DNA of 37,110 nt, taken from NCBI GenBank assembly GCA_001822675.1, contig MHRY01000005.1, positions 1 through 37,110 on the forward strand. The letters run 5' to 3'. The position numbers and the translations under genes are program-made. Source of the stretch: Candidatus Taylorbacteria bacterium RIFCSPLOWO2_01_FULL_45_34b (GTDB taxonomy: Bacteria > Patescibacteriota > Minisyncoccia > Phycocordibacterales > DSPV01). This document shows positions 6,209 through 13,712 of this stretch, one piece after another. The notes under the pieces were generated by a model. That model did not search any database and had not been told where the DNA came from. It was given only the letters and a program-made list of their open reading frames with translations. Within the stretch, counting starts at the first letter, position 1. Each line of letters opens with the position of its first letter.

Positions 6209-6667
6209 ACGGGTGGGGTTCGTTCGTATTCATTATGTGGTTTTATTTCTCCCCACCCGTGCTTTGGTCTCGCGAACGAAACCAAAAAATGTTGGCGGCG
6301 GGGTGATAACGGTGGACATCAGTCAATCTTTTTTTTCTTCACCTCTGCCGCCAAGAGGACTGTGCGGGTGGACTTTTTCATTCAGTTGAACCCGGTTCTC
6401 TCCCGCACAAGAAAGTGTCCCCGCCCCGACGAAGTCGAGGGCGGGGAAGTGTGAGTAAAGGAACGCATCAAACGGTTTCCAATTTCTCTCACACAACAAA
6501 GAGTGGTGGGTTATGGGGTGCTTCAATTTTAACCGCCATTTTCTTCCACCACTTCCTCTTTTGAGGAAAATTCTATTGCCCCGTCCCGACTTTGTCGAGG
6601 ACGGGGCAGAAGAGGTTTCGGTAATTACGGTCATCATAGTTAATTGCCGGTATCCCCGAAACCGCCA
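6209..6667 (-). ncRNA. Large-loop hairpin array C (six units, no protein gene attached)
   Basis: Six stems of unrelated sequence each close a loop of 32-36 nt: 6614-6621/6656-6663 (34), 6502-6509/6546-6553 (36), 6449-6455/6488-6494 (32), 6361-6368/6402-6409 (33), 6294-6306/6339-6352 (32) and 6209-6218/6251-6260 (32). Tight hairpins sit at 6577-6608, 6553-6568, 6418-6447 and 6263-6286. Units 2-3 and 4-5 are only 7-8 nt apart, giving pairs of loops separated by a tight hairpin. On the minus strand five of six loops start AGA/AAGA, and all have a TGA-type core near nt 18-23 (TGATGA, TTGAAG, TTGATG, TGAATGA, CTGATG, ATGAAT). The grammar matches arrays A and B, 2-4 kb away. A promoter precedes unit 1; no clear terminator follows unit 6. 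The + strand ORFs here are shadows. The array fills the 6117-6757 gap. Confidence 0.65.
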
Positions 6668-6672
6668 CTTCC

Positions 6673-6701
6673 ATAATGGCACAAGTCAATCATTCCGTCA
6701 A
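6673..6701 (-). promoter_or_regulatory. Promoter of array C
   Basis: On the minus strand TTGACG (6701-6696) and CATTAT (6678-6673) are 17 bp apart. The first array unit starts about 10 nt after the -10 box. Confidence 0.55.
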
Positions 6702-6713
6702 AGTATTATGCCA

Positions 6714-6759
6714 CACCTCAAAATGGCGAGGTTCAACCTCGCCATTTTGAGGTGTTTTT
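6714..6759 (+). terminator. 20-bp perfect hairpin between priA 3' end and array C
   Basis: CACCTCAAAATGGCGAGGTT pairs perfectly with its complement around one central base. The stem begins 4 nt past the priA stop. A T-run follows only on the + strand (TTTTT at 6755-6759). It could terminate + strand transcription or protect the priA mRNA 3' end. Confidence 0.6.
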
Positions 6760-8665
6760 ATAACAGGCTATCAGGGTCAACATGAATTTGATATTTTTGT
6801 GGCAGGGAACGGAAAATTGAAAGAAGTTCTGAATTTGGCCAATTAGTTTTATCCAAACGGAGCAGGCCGTTTAACACGAAAAGTCCTTTTATTTTTTCAA
6901 CAAAGGCAGGAAAAATTATGAGTTCACGCGGCGCCAGCATTTTTTTGAGTTTTTCCATTTCTTCACGAATCGTTTCTTTTTTGCCCGTCAGGCTAATTTT
7001 AATGAGAATCTTGAAAGGGGGATAACCGAGTATTTTTCGCGCCTCAATCTCACTTTCATAAAAAGGCGATAGATTGCCGTTTAGGGCTGATGTTAGAGAA
7101 ATCTCTTCGGGGTGTCTTGTTTGGATAAGGAAGGTTTCTTCGGCCAGAGCTTTCGTTTTAAGGGCAAGGCGAAGGACTTTTTCTCGAATACGGAAGTCCG
7201 GCAAGGAAAAGAGCGCGTCAACTGATCCGATAGCGGCCGCCATGACTTTTTCTTTGAGGTAGGGGAGAGCTATTTCGGTGCCAAGAAGAACACTGCCTGC
7301 TGTACTATAAAAATTTTGAACAATTTTTTCGGCTTCAGTTTCATTCTTGATTTTATCGCGATCGAAAACAGAAAGCGGAATATGCGGAAAGGCGTCTTTA
7401 AAATCTTCCGCGAGTCGATCAATGCCGACTCCAAGCGCGGTTAATTTCCAACTTCCACAGTGCAAGCATTTTTCTTTGGCAGTTCTTTTTTCTCCACAAC
7501 GGTGGCAGAGGAAAAAATTTTCACCCGGATTTTTTCCTTTGTGGAGCGTAGTTGGCGCGCTGCAATTTTTACAGAGCACAACCGTACCACAGTCCCCACA
7601 GACAGTGCTTCCCGAGAGGCCGCGTCTTGCCGATAGAATAAAAAGTCGCCCGTTTCGTTTTTGGATTGACTCTGTTAACGCTTTTAGCTCCAGGCTGATA
7701 GAAATAAAGCCTTTTTTGGATTCCGGTTTATATTTTTTCATGTCGACGATAGAGCTTTTTACTTTATCTCGGTTTCTTCCTCCTGACTCATTTTCCCGAA
7801 TTAGTTCGGCATTTTTTTGGCGGACGTATGTTTCGACCCGAAGCAGCTTGTCTGCAAAAATCAAACGGCTGCCATTTTTTTCGGCTAGACGTTCCGCAAA
7901 CGTGCGCGCGTCAAGATACGGTTTCTTTCGTGAGATATAGTTTCTGTCTCCTTCAGCCTCGATGATAATTGTCCCCATGTCCCGTCTTGGCATGCTCAAA
8001 AATGACTCTGTGCCGATTAAGACAATTGGGTGCGAGTTTTCTCTGGCAGAATCCCATTTTTTTAGAAGGTTTTTTTTGCTTGTTTTACTGTGGAGGGCGT
8101 AGGCATATTCCTCAATACCTTTCTCAAGAAGGTGTCCTATTTTAAGGACGTCTGCGTTGGTAGGACAGAGAATAAAGATTGATGTTTTTTTGGCGAATGC
8201 TTCCCGAATAATTTTTTTATATTCTGTCACGCGACTGTCCTCATCTCCCTCGAGCGTGAATTTTTCCGCTTCGCTTTCTTTTTTCTCCTTCCCCTTTTCA
8301 TTTCCTCGAGCAAGCATTTTTGTTTTTTGGAGATTTTCGAGGATTATTTTACTGCTCATTTCTTTAAGCACTGCTCCGGGTGTCGTCGCGAAATAGTCCG
8401 CCATATCTTTTGCGGTTTCAAAAAATTCGGACGTGAAAAAAGCAGGTGCGAGTAATTTACCCGCTTTTTGTAGTTTGAAGTTGGCTCTACGTAAATTTGA
8501 TTTAACCGAACGACCTTCTCTAATCTCCACAATAAGGGCGGGGGAGAGTGAACCGCGAATCGGCACTGAAATAAGCGTTCCCACTTTTGCTTCCGTTAGG
8601 GTAAAGTACGAAAGGGTTTCTTTGCCGATTCCCTTACGAAGCGGTATGACCTCTATAATATACAT
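6758..8665 (-). CDS. priA: PriA-like primosomal protein N' with degenerate ATPase motifs
   Basis: The 635-aa protein follows the PriA plan: an N-terminal 3'-end-binding domain (residues about 1-100), a degenerate helicase lobe 1, an eight-Cys zinc-binding module (CGDCGTVVLCKNC ... CHRCG ... CLHCG, about 355-405), then lobe 2 (ALGVGIDRLAEDF, SVLLGTEIALPYL) and the C-terminal domain (ILGYPPFKILIKI). PriA restarts stalled replication forks. The Walker A G-x-T-G-S-G-K-T is missing, since lobe 1 goes from a Lys/Glu-rich linker to SIFILCPTNADVLK, and the DEEH box reads IIIEAEGDRNY. Structural fork recognition and primosome loading may therefore remain while ATP-driven unwinding is lost. The ATG is 11 nt after the PEGA gene stop. 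Confidence 0.85.
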   Translation of the reverse strand: MYIIEVIPLRKGIGKETLSYFTLTEAKVGTLISVPIRGSLSPALIVEIREGRSVKSNLRRANFKLQKAGKLLAPAFFTSEFFETAKDMADYFATTPGAVLKEMSSKIILENLQKTKMLARGNEKGKEKKESEAEKFTLEGDEDSRVTEYKKIIREAFAKKTSIFILCPTNADVLKIGHLLEKGIEEYAYALHSKTSKKNLLKKWDSARENSHPIVLIGTESFLSMPRRDMGTIIIEAEGDRNYISRKKPYLDARTFAERLAEKNGSRLIFADKLLRVETYVRQKNAELIRENESGGRNRDKVKSSIVDMKKYKPESKKGFISISLELKALTESIQKRNGRLFILSARRGLSGSTVCGDCGTVVLCKNCSAPTTLHKGKNPGENFFLCHRCGEKRTAKEKCLHCGSWKLTALGVGIDRLAEDFKDAFPHIPLSVFDRDKIKNETEAEKIVQNFYSTAGSVLLGTEIALPYLKEKVMAAAIGSVDALFSLPDFRIREKVLRLALKTKALAEETFLIQTRHPEEISLTSALNGNLSPFYESEIEARKILGYPPFKILIKISLTGKKETIREEMEKLKKMLAPRELIIFPAFVEKIKGLFVLNGLLRLDKTNWPNSELLSIFRSLPQKYQIHVDPDSLL

Positions 8666-8676
8666 TGTAACTGTTT

Positions 8677-9537
8677 TTAAAGCGGTAGACGCATGAGGTT
8701 GGAAGCCGAGTCGGTGAGATAGAGCACGTCAATACCTTTTATGAATCGAATTTGCGCGCCTAGATATATTGGTTGAAAATTTTGGACGTCCCCGCCGGGT
8801 AATTCAACGGCGAAGAGACCCTCTCTCGAAGAGAACAAAAAGACATCATCTCTGTCATCAAAAAAGTCAATATTTTGGATGGGAGACGCGCTTTTAAAGA
8901 CAGAAATGACCCCGCAGATTTTTTCTGGACAGAAATATGTATTTTTTGGCAGGCCAGTACCTATCCATGCGGCTTGGATTTCTTGACCTGAAAGCCAGAG
9001 CGCCACGTTGCCTTTTTTTGACACTCGCAGATTTGGTATGTTTTGTTGGAGCCAGTCCGCGAGGGATTCGTTTTCTAATAGTTCGGAGACGTTCTTTTTC
9101 AAAGTCGGGGCAGTAGTGTTATTGATTTGAGATAGAACAGGGTCGTGTCTTGGATCGTTCGAAGTGATAAATTCACCAGAGACGGATTCTGGAATGGTAA
9201 ATGGTTGCAGTTCCACAGCTTCTTTTTCTATAATTGAAACAGTTTTTGTCCATGGCCAGTGTGCTGTTTTTGCCACTAAGACCGAATGCTCTCCGGGGAG
9301 GAGTCGCCTTGCGTAGCTACCGCCATTTTTGACGCCCATGTCTTTGCCATCTACAAAAACCCGCGCGCCTTCTGGAAGGTTTTGGATGATGAGTGAGCCG
9401 GTTTTTGTCGGAAGACCAGTTGGTCCAAGACGATAGCCTAAACTGAACAAAGCACTCGCACCTCCTAGAAGTATGGTGAGAATCGCTATTATAAGGTGGT
9501 TTTTTATTTTAGATTTTTGGATATTTGTTTTGCTCAT
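8677..9537 (-). CDS. Membrane protein with extracytoplasmic PEGA domain
   Basis: This 286-aa protein has a cytoplasmic basic N-terminus, one transmembrane helix (about 14-33, LIIAILTILLGGASALFSLGY) and then a PEGA domain: GSLIIQNLPEGARVFVDGKDMG (about 47-68) followed by LLPGEHSVLVAKTAHWPWTKTV. PEGA domains are short beta modules on surface or sensory proteins. The rest looks beta-rich (repeated strands such as NVALWLSGQEIQAAW and DDVFLFSSREGLFAVEL) and may form a propeller-like fold; that is inferred. It lies 11 nt upstream of priA and is probably co-transcribed. No function beyond surface anchoring can be stated. Confidence 0.75.
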   Translation of the reverse strand: MSKTNIQKSKIKNHLIIAILTILLGGASALFSLGYRLGPTGLPTKTGSLIIQNLPEGARVFVDGKDMGVKNGGSYARRLLPGEHSVLVAKTAHWPWTKTVSIIEKEAVELQPFTIPESVSGEFITSNDPRHDPVLSQINNTTAPTLKKNVSELLENESLADWLQQNIPNLRVSKKGNVALWLSGQEIQAAWIGTGLPKNTYFCPEKICGVISVFKSASPIQNIDFFDDRDDVFLFSSREGLFAVELPGGDVQNFQPIYLGAQIRFIKGIDVLYLTDSASNLMRLPL

Positions 9538-9618
9538 CTGTCCATTTTTTCAGAAAAGGAAGCGGATGTAAACTTCCCTTCAGGGTTTTGGTATGTCGGG
9601 AGTTTTAAACAAATGAGA

Positions 9619-11136
9619 TTATTCTTTAAACACACTTATTTTGGCGCCGAGTTTTGAAAGACGGCTGGCCAAGTCTTCATAACCGCGGTTGATACTGTAG
9701 ACATTTCGAAGTATTGAAGTACCGGTCGCGCCAAGCATACCAACTAGGAGAATGGCCGCGGGTCGAAGCGCCGGCGGGCAGATAGCTTCAGTTGCTCTTA
9801 GTTTTGTCGGTCCATTCACATAAAAGCGGTGTGGATCGGCCAAAATGGTGTCAGCCCCGAGCTTCTCTAGGTCTTTATAATATATAGCGCGCTTTTCGTA
9901 GACCCAGTCGTGAATGAAAGTCTGACCCTCAGCGACTGTGCCGATGACCGCGAAAAAAGGCAGGTTGTCAATGTTGAGTCCGGGGTAGGGGCGGCTTTCA
10001 ATTTTTTCTTCGAGCGCTGTTAGTTTCGATGGAAAGGTTTTGATGTCAACGAGGTTTGTTTCGCCGTTTAGCGCTTTATACTTTTTCAAAATTTTATAGC
10101 GGAAGCCCATTTTCTCAAGTTTCAAAAGTTCGATTTCAAGAAAATCAATCGGACAGCGCTTAATAGTAATACTTGATTTAGTGACGATTGCCACGGAGAG
10201 AAAAAACATACTTTCAATCGGGTCTTCGCTGATAAAATAAGAAATCGACTGGTCAATTTTTTCTTTGCCGATGATGGTGAGGGTAGTGGTGCCAATTCCT
10301 TCGATTGAGACCCCGAGCGAACGCAGAAAAAAACAAAGATCCTGAACTTGATAATTCGCCGAGGCGAATTTAATAACTGTTTTCCCGGGAATTCGCGCCG
10401 CGGCCATAATGGCGTTTTCGGTGACGGTATCGCCTGATTCGTAAAGGACGACTTCATTCGGCACTAATTTTTTGTGAGAGACTTCGTAGTATGTTGATTT
10501 GGTCTCAATCGAAACTCCGAATTTTTCGAGCGCGAAAAAATGCGGTTTGACCGTCCGGCTCCCAAGTTTACAGCCACCAGCTTGGGGCAGGCGGAATTTT
10601 TTTAAATGGTGGATAAGCGGGCCAATCATCATAATGATGCTCCGCGTTTTTATGGCGGCTTCCTCATCTAGTTTAGAAAGGTCAATATGCTCTGGCGGTC
10701 TTATTTCGAGATCGTTTTCAAGCCACCGGATGGAGAAATCGATGCTTTTCATGACTTCAATAATGCGATGCACTTCCTCAATTTTCGGCGTATTTTTAAG
10801 GAGTGTTTTGCTCTGGTTTAGTATGGAAGCGCATAAGAGGGCTACGGCGGAATTTTTTGAAGATTTGGTCACGATAGTGCCATGGAGTTTGTGTCCGCCT
10901 TCAATTTTTAAGTTGAGTGATCCAGATGAAACGCTTACAATCGGACGATTGAGCGCCCGGCTTATCTTTTCGAGCATTTCGGTGCCGAGATTTTGTTCGC
11001 CTTTCTCGATTCGCGCTACGGCGCTTTGCGTGGTTTTAAGCGTTTTGGCCAAGTCGCTTTGCGTTAAGCCACCGCGCTCTCGGAGCTCACCGATAAGCTG
11101 GCCAATTTTGTTTAATTTTGAATCAACTTTTTCCAT
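9619..11136 (-). CDS. murA: UDP-N-acetylglucosamine 1-carboxyvinyltransferase fused to N-terminal XRE HTH
   Basis: Residues about 75-505 form MurA: KSSKNSAVALL holds the family Lys-Asn pair, and PQAGGCKLGSRTV contains the catalytic Cys that adds enolpyruvate to UDP-GlcNAc, the first committed step of peptidoglycan synthesis. Residues about 5-65 instead form an XRE-type helix-turn-helix (IGELRERGGLTQSDLAKTL, QSAVARIEKGEQN, LEKISRALN), an N-terminal fusion absent from classical MurA (about 420 aa). The ORF track extends to 11310, but the ATG at 11136 starts the HTH directly and is preceded by TATTAAT, so I use it. The HTH may bind DNA to autoregulate the gene, or act as a dimer or partner domain; neither can be decided from sequence. 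Confidence 0.9.
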   Translation of the reverse strand: MEKVDSKLNKIGQLIGELRERGGLTQSDLAKTLKTTQSAVARIEKGEQNLGTEMLEKISRALNRPIVSVSSGSLNLKIEGGHKLHGTIVTKSSKNSAVALLCASILNQSKTLLKNTPKIEEVHRIIEVMKSIDFSIRWLENDLEIRPPEHIDLSKLDEEAAIKTRSIIMMIGPLIHHLKKFRLPQAGGCKLGSRTVKPHFFALEKFGVSIETKSTYYEVSHKKLVPNEVVLYESGDTVTENAIMAAARIPGKTVIKFASANYQVQDLCFFLRSLGVSIEGIGTTTLTIIGKEKIDQSISYFISEDPIESMFFLSVAIVTKSSITIKRCPIDFLEIELLKLEKMGFRYKILKKYKALNGETNLVDIKTFPSKLTALEEKIESRPYPGLNIDNLPFFAVIGTVAEGQTFIHDWVYEKRAIYYKDLEKLGADTILADPHRFYVNGPTKLRATEAICPPALRPAAILLVGMLGATGTSILRNVYSINRGYEDLASRLSKLGAKISVFKE

Positions 11137-11190
11137 TAGGGAGATATTAATATGGTAGGGCAAAAGTATAGCATATAGGCTATGTTGTTG

Positions 11191-11239
11191 AAAAGCCCCA
11201 CAAATGAGATCTGTTAATGACAGGTCTGACTTGTGGGGC
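11191..11239 (-). terminator. Terminator of the small ORF at 11262-11474
   Basis: On the minus strand GCCCCACAA and TTTGTGGGGC pair around a 27-nt loop and are followed by TTTT. It ends 23 nt after the small ORF's stop. Confidence 0.65.
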
Positions 11240-11261
11240 AACCGTTTTGTGTGATGACATT

Positions 11262-11474
11262 TCACCAGATGCGTGTTTCGGGGTTGCCCGCTTTTGTTCG
11301 CCGGAGCCACTCACAGCGTGGGACTTCCTTTAGGAAACTTCGCCATTTGTTATAGCGGTTCCAGTCACGATCGAGTTCTTTTAATTGGATTAGAGACATA
11401 CCGTAGACAGGGCTTGCGATGTTAGGCAACCCTTCCCAGCGTGGAGGACTTCCTAGTCTTGGGATCATGATCAT
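11262..11474 (-). CDS. Small hypothetical protein
   Basis: This 70-aa ORF has no recognisable family. It is rich in Trp, Arg and Pro (RLGSPPRWEGLPNIASPVYG, LKELDRDWNRYNKWRSF) and has no transmembrane segment. It is kept because it is framed like a gene: a promoter TTGCAA-16 bp-TATTGT (11529-11502), an AAAGG 8 nt before the ATG, and an intrinsic terminator just after the stop. It lies divergent to mreB. It could also be a small RNA read as an ORF. Confidence 0.5.
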   Translation of the reverse strand: MIMIPRLGSPPRWEGLPNIASPVYGMSLIQLKELDRDWNRYNKWRSFLKEVPRCEWLRRTKAGNPETRIW

Positions 11475-11501
11475 ATGTTTAGCCTTTCAAATTCTGTTTT
11501 T

Positions 11502-11529
11502 ACAATACTACGCTATATATTTTTTGCAA
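11502..11529 (-). promoter_or_regulatory. Promoter of the small ORF
   Basis: On the minus strand TTGCAA (11529-11524) and TATTGT (11507-11502) are 16 bp apart. Confidence 0.5.
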
Positions 11530-11589
11530 ACTCCCCTCACCCAACACTTTATATCCCGATTCGATTTATCGAATCGAGGATCCTCGACA

Positions 11590-11618
11590 TTGCGAAGCAA
11601 CTGTCGGGACTATATACT
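11590..11618 (+). promoter_or_regulatory. Promoter of the first mreB
   Basis: TTGCGA (11590-11595) and TATACT (11613-11618) are 17 bp apart. The chosen ATG at 11628 follows after 9 nt, so the message is leaderless or nearly so. This is why the upstream start in the ORF track (11475) is rejected. Confidence 0.65.
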
Positions 11619-11627
11619 ACTCCCCAC

Positions 11628-12641
11628 ATGGCTTTCTTTTCAAAAAGATTGGGGATTGATCTTGGCACTGCGAACACGCTAGTGTTTGTGCCGGATAAAG
11701 GGATTGTACTCAATGAGCCGTCAGTGGTGGCTGTTTCCGAAGGTGGCAGTCGAATATTGGCCGTTGGTATTGAAGCAAAAAGGATGGTTGGGAAAACTCC
11801 TGACAGCATTGTGGCATACAAGCCGATGAAGGACGGCGTTATTGCCGATTACAAAGTGACCGAAGCGATGCTTCGTTATTTCATAAACAAGGCGCTTGGC
11901 AGATGGAATATTTGGAAGCCCGACGTCATGATTTCCGTACCGGCCGGTGTGACTTCAACGGAGCGTCGCGCGGTCATTGAAGCCGCGCTTAAAGCCGGAG
12001 CGAAAAATGCTTACGTGGTTAAAGAGCCGATTTTAGCGGCAATTGGCGCGGGTATTCCCATTCACGAACCGGTTGGGCACATGGTTATTGATGTTGGTGG
12101 CGGTACGGCTGACGTCGCGGTTATTTCGCTTGGCGGGATTGTCAGTTCAACATCGGTTAAATGCGCGGGAAATCGCATCGATTATGCTATTACCGATTAC
12201 ATCAAAAAAACTTTTAACCTCGCGATTGGGGAGAAAATGGCTGAAGATATCAAAATCTCCATTGGCTCGGCAATTCCACTCGAAGAGGAATTGGTCATGA
12301 CGATTAAAGGCAGAGATTTTTTGACCGGACTACCACGAAGCGCGGAAATAAAAACAAACGAGATTGTGAAAGCGATTTCAAAAGAACTCCGAGAAATAAT
12401 TAAGGCCATCAAAGACGTTCTCCAAGAAACGCCGCCGGAACTGGCTTCCGATATTATTGACAAGGGAATCATCATGACCGGCGGCTCATCACTCCTTCGC
12501 AATTTTCCCGAGCTGGTTTTCCGGCGCACCGGTGTCAAGGCGACGCTTGCTAAAGACGCGCTTTATTGTGTGGCCAATGGCACAGGCGTGGCGCTTGAGC
12601 ATCTCGACACCTATAAAAAAAGTATTATTGCGAAACGCTAA
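11628..12641 (+). CDS. mreB: MreB, rod-shape actin homologue (copy 1)
   Basis: The 337-aa protein is a full MreB: GIDLGTANTLVFVP (phosphate 1), VVKEPILAAIGAGIPI, MVIDVGGGTADVAVISLGG (phosphate 2) and IIMTGGSSLLRNFPEL (adenosine site). MreB filaments under the membrane orient wall synthesis. The ATG at 11628 starts the usual short membrane-binding leader (MAFFSKRLGIDLG). A downstream mreB (17688) belongs to the mreBCD operon; this copy stands alone and is followed by a 340-bp gap. It differs from copy 2 at many positions (for example KCAGNRIDYAITDYIKK versus KVAGDRFNNDIISYMR), so it is a diverged paralogue. Confidence 0.95.
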   Translation: MAFFSKRLGIDLGTANTLVFVPDKGIVLNEPSVVAVSEGGSRILAVGIEAKRMVGKTPDSIVAYKPMKDGVIADYKVTEAMLRYFINKALGRWNIWKPDVMISVPAGVTSTERRAVIEAALKAGAKNAYVVKEPILAAIGAGIPIHEPVGHMVIDVGGGTADVAVISLGGIVSSTSVKCAGNRIDYAITDYIKKTFNLAIGEKMAEDIKISIGSAIPLEEELVMTIKGRDFLTGLPRSAEIKTNEIVKAISKELREIIKAIKDVLQETPPELASDIIDKGIIMTGGSSLLRNFPELVFRRTGVKATLAKDALYCVANGTGVALEHLDTYKKSIIAKR

Positions 12642-12698
12642 GATAGCTTTGAGGAAGAGAGCTTCAAAAGCTGCCGAAGCTTTAAATAAAGAAGTATT

Positions 12699-12763
12699 GA
12701 CTCCCGGGGCACCCGCCTGTACCGAAGCGGTACGTTTCGGGCGGGAGCCCGGCCCCCGGAGTC
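12699..12763. other. GC-rich hairpin in the mreB-holB intergenic region
   Basis: GACTCC and CGGGG arms pair with CCCCG and GGAGTC, with CCCGCC/GGCGGG and GTACC/GGTAC stacked inside. The block is much richer in G+C than its surroundings. Two further hairpins follow, TACCCC/GGGGTA near 12784-12808 and TGAAATGAAAGTG with its complement at 12833-12862. The 12642-12983 gap holds these structures and the holB-side promoter; I see no gene in it. Confidence 0.5.
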
Positions 12764-12983
12764 ACGCTCGAAGACTCGCTCTTTACCCCGAAGCTTTGCT
12801 ATGGGGTATTCTTTGAATTCTCCTCTCCGCTTTGAAATGAAAGTGCGGACACTTTCATTTCACTCGCTATGTTTGAAAATAAGAAAACCAAATTAAAAAA
12901 AGTCATCGTATACTTAACCTAAGCTATAGCAAACTTATTATTCCATTTAGTTTTTCTTTAATGGAGCGTGATATACTTTTTGC

Positions 12984-13664
12984 ATGTTTTCAAAAGACCA
13001 CTTACACCACGCTTATTTTCTAAAAGGTGATACCAAAGAAATTTCTGTTCGCGTCCGAAATTTTCTAGAGGCGGAGCTCAATGTTCAGAGCCATGGCAAC
13101 CCCGATTTTTGGCACGGCACGTTTGATACGTTTGGAATTAAAGAAAGCCGACTGCTTTTTGAAATGCAAAGCCGGCGATCACTTTCCGGCGGACGGAAAT
13201 TTTTCTTAATTTCCACGAATACCATAACGACCGAAGCGCAAAACGCTCTTCTTAAAGTTTTTGAAGAGCCAACCGAGAACACTCATTTTTTTCTGATTAT
13301 GCCTTCCGCTACACCATTGCTTCAAACCCTCCAGTCGCGACTTTCTTTTGTTTCACTTAAAAAAGATGGAACGGATCTTTCGAAAAATTCTTTCGCTGCG
13401 CTCGCTCGAGATTTCAAAAAGGCAGGAGTTGCCGAGCGTTTAAAAATTGCCAAGAAGCTAGCCGACGCGTACGCCGATGAGGAGTACACTAAAGCAGACA
13501 TTATTTCTTTTCTAAGTGAAGTCGAACGAGTTTCTTTTAAAGGGTGGAGTCGGGAACATATCAGCAGAAACAATATTCAAAGTGTTATTGACGCCAAAAA
13601 ATATCTCTCGCCGAGCGGGGCGTCAGTCAAGATGATCCTTGAAGGAGTGGCAGTCGGCTTATAA
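12984..13664 (+). CDS. holB: DNA polymerase III delta' subunit-like clamp-loader protein
   Basis: The 226-aa protein matches the N-terminal AAA+ part of delta': HHAYFLKGD at the start, FFLISTNTITTEAQNALLKVFEEPTENTHFFLI (sensor region with the N-A-L-L-K-x-x-E-E-P signature), then LLQTLQSRLSFV (the S-R-x arginine-finger position). It lacks a Walker A lysine, as delta' does. Delta' helps load the sliding clamp onto DNA. It is shorter than the E. coli protein (334 aa), so the C-terminal collar domain is reduced. TATACT ends 6 nt before the ATG, so the mRNA is probably leaderless. Confidence 0.8.
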   Translation: MFSKDHLHHAYFLKGDTKEISVRVRNFLEAELNVQSHGNPDFWHGTFDTFGIKESRLLFEMQSRRSLSGGRKFFLISTNTITTEAQNALLKVFEEPTENTHFFLIMPSATPLLQTLQSRLSFVSLKKDGTDLSKNSFAALARDFKKAGVAERLKIAKKLADAYADEEYTKADIISFLSEVERVSFKGWSREHISRNNIQSVIDAKKYLSPSGASVKMILEGVAVGL

Positions 13665-13712
13665 CACTAATTTTCACTTTACTTTTTCTCTTTTTGCGAT
13701 TACATTTAATGT

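Noticed and set aside
1557-6667. CRISPR array
   Set aside because: The hairpin stems differ from unit to unit, so there is no constant repeat, and no cas gene is present.
6198-6785. + strand ORFs 6198-6389 and 6513-6785 and minus ORF 6323-6682
   Set aside because: All three cross the stems of array C in different frames, which is expected of non-coding DNA.
11475-11627. N-terminal extension of MreB
   Set aside because: The promoter at 11590-11618 and the conserved MreB start at 11628 place translation start downstream.
12532-12816. 94-aa ORF overlapping the mreB 3' end
   Set aside because: It is a shadow of mreB followed by the GC-rich hairpin.
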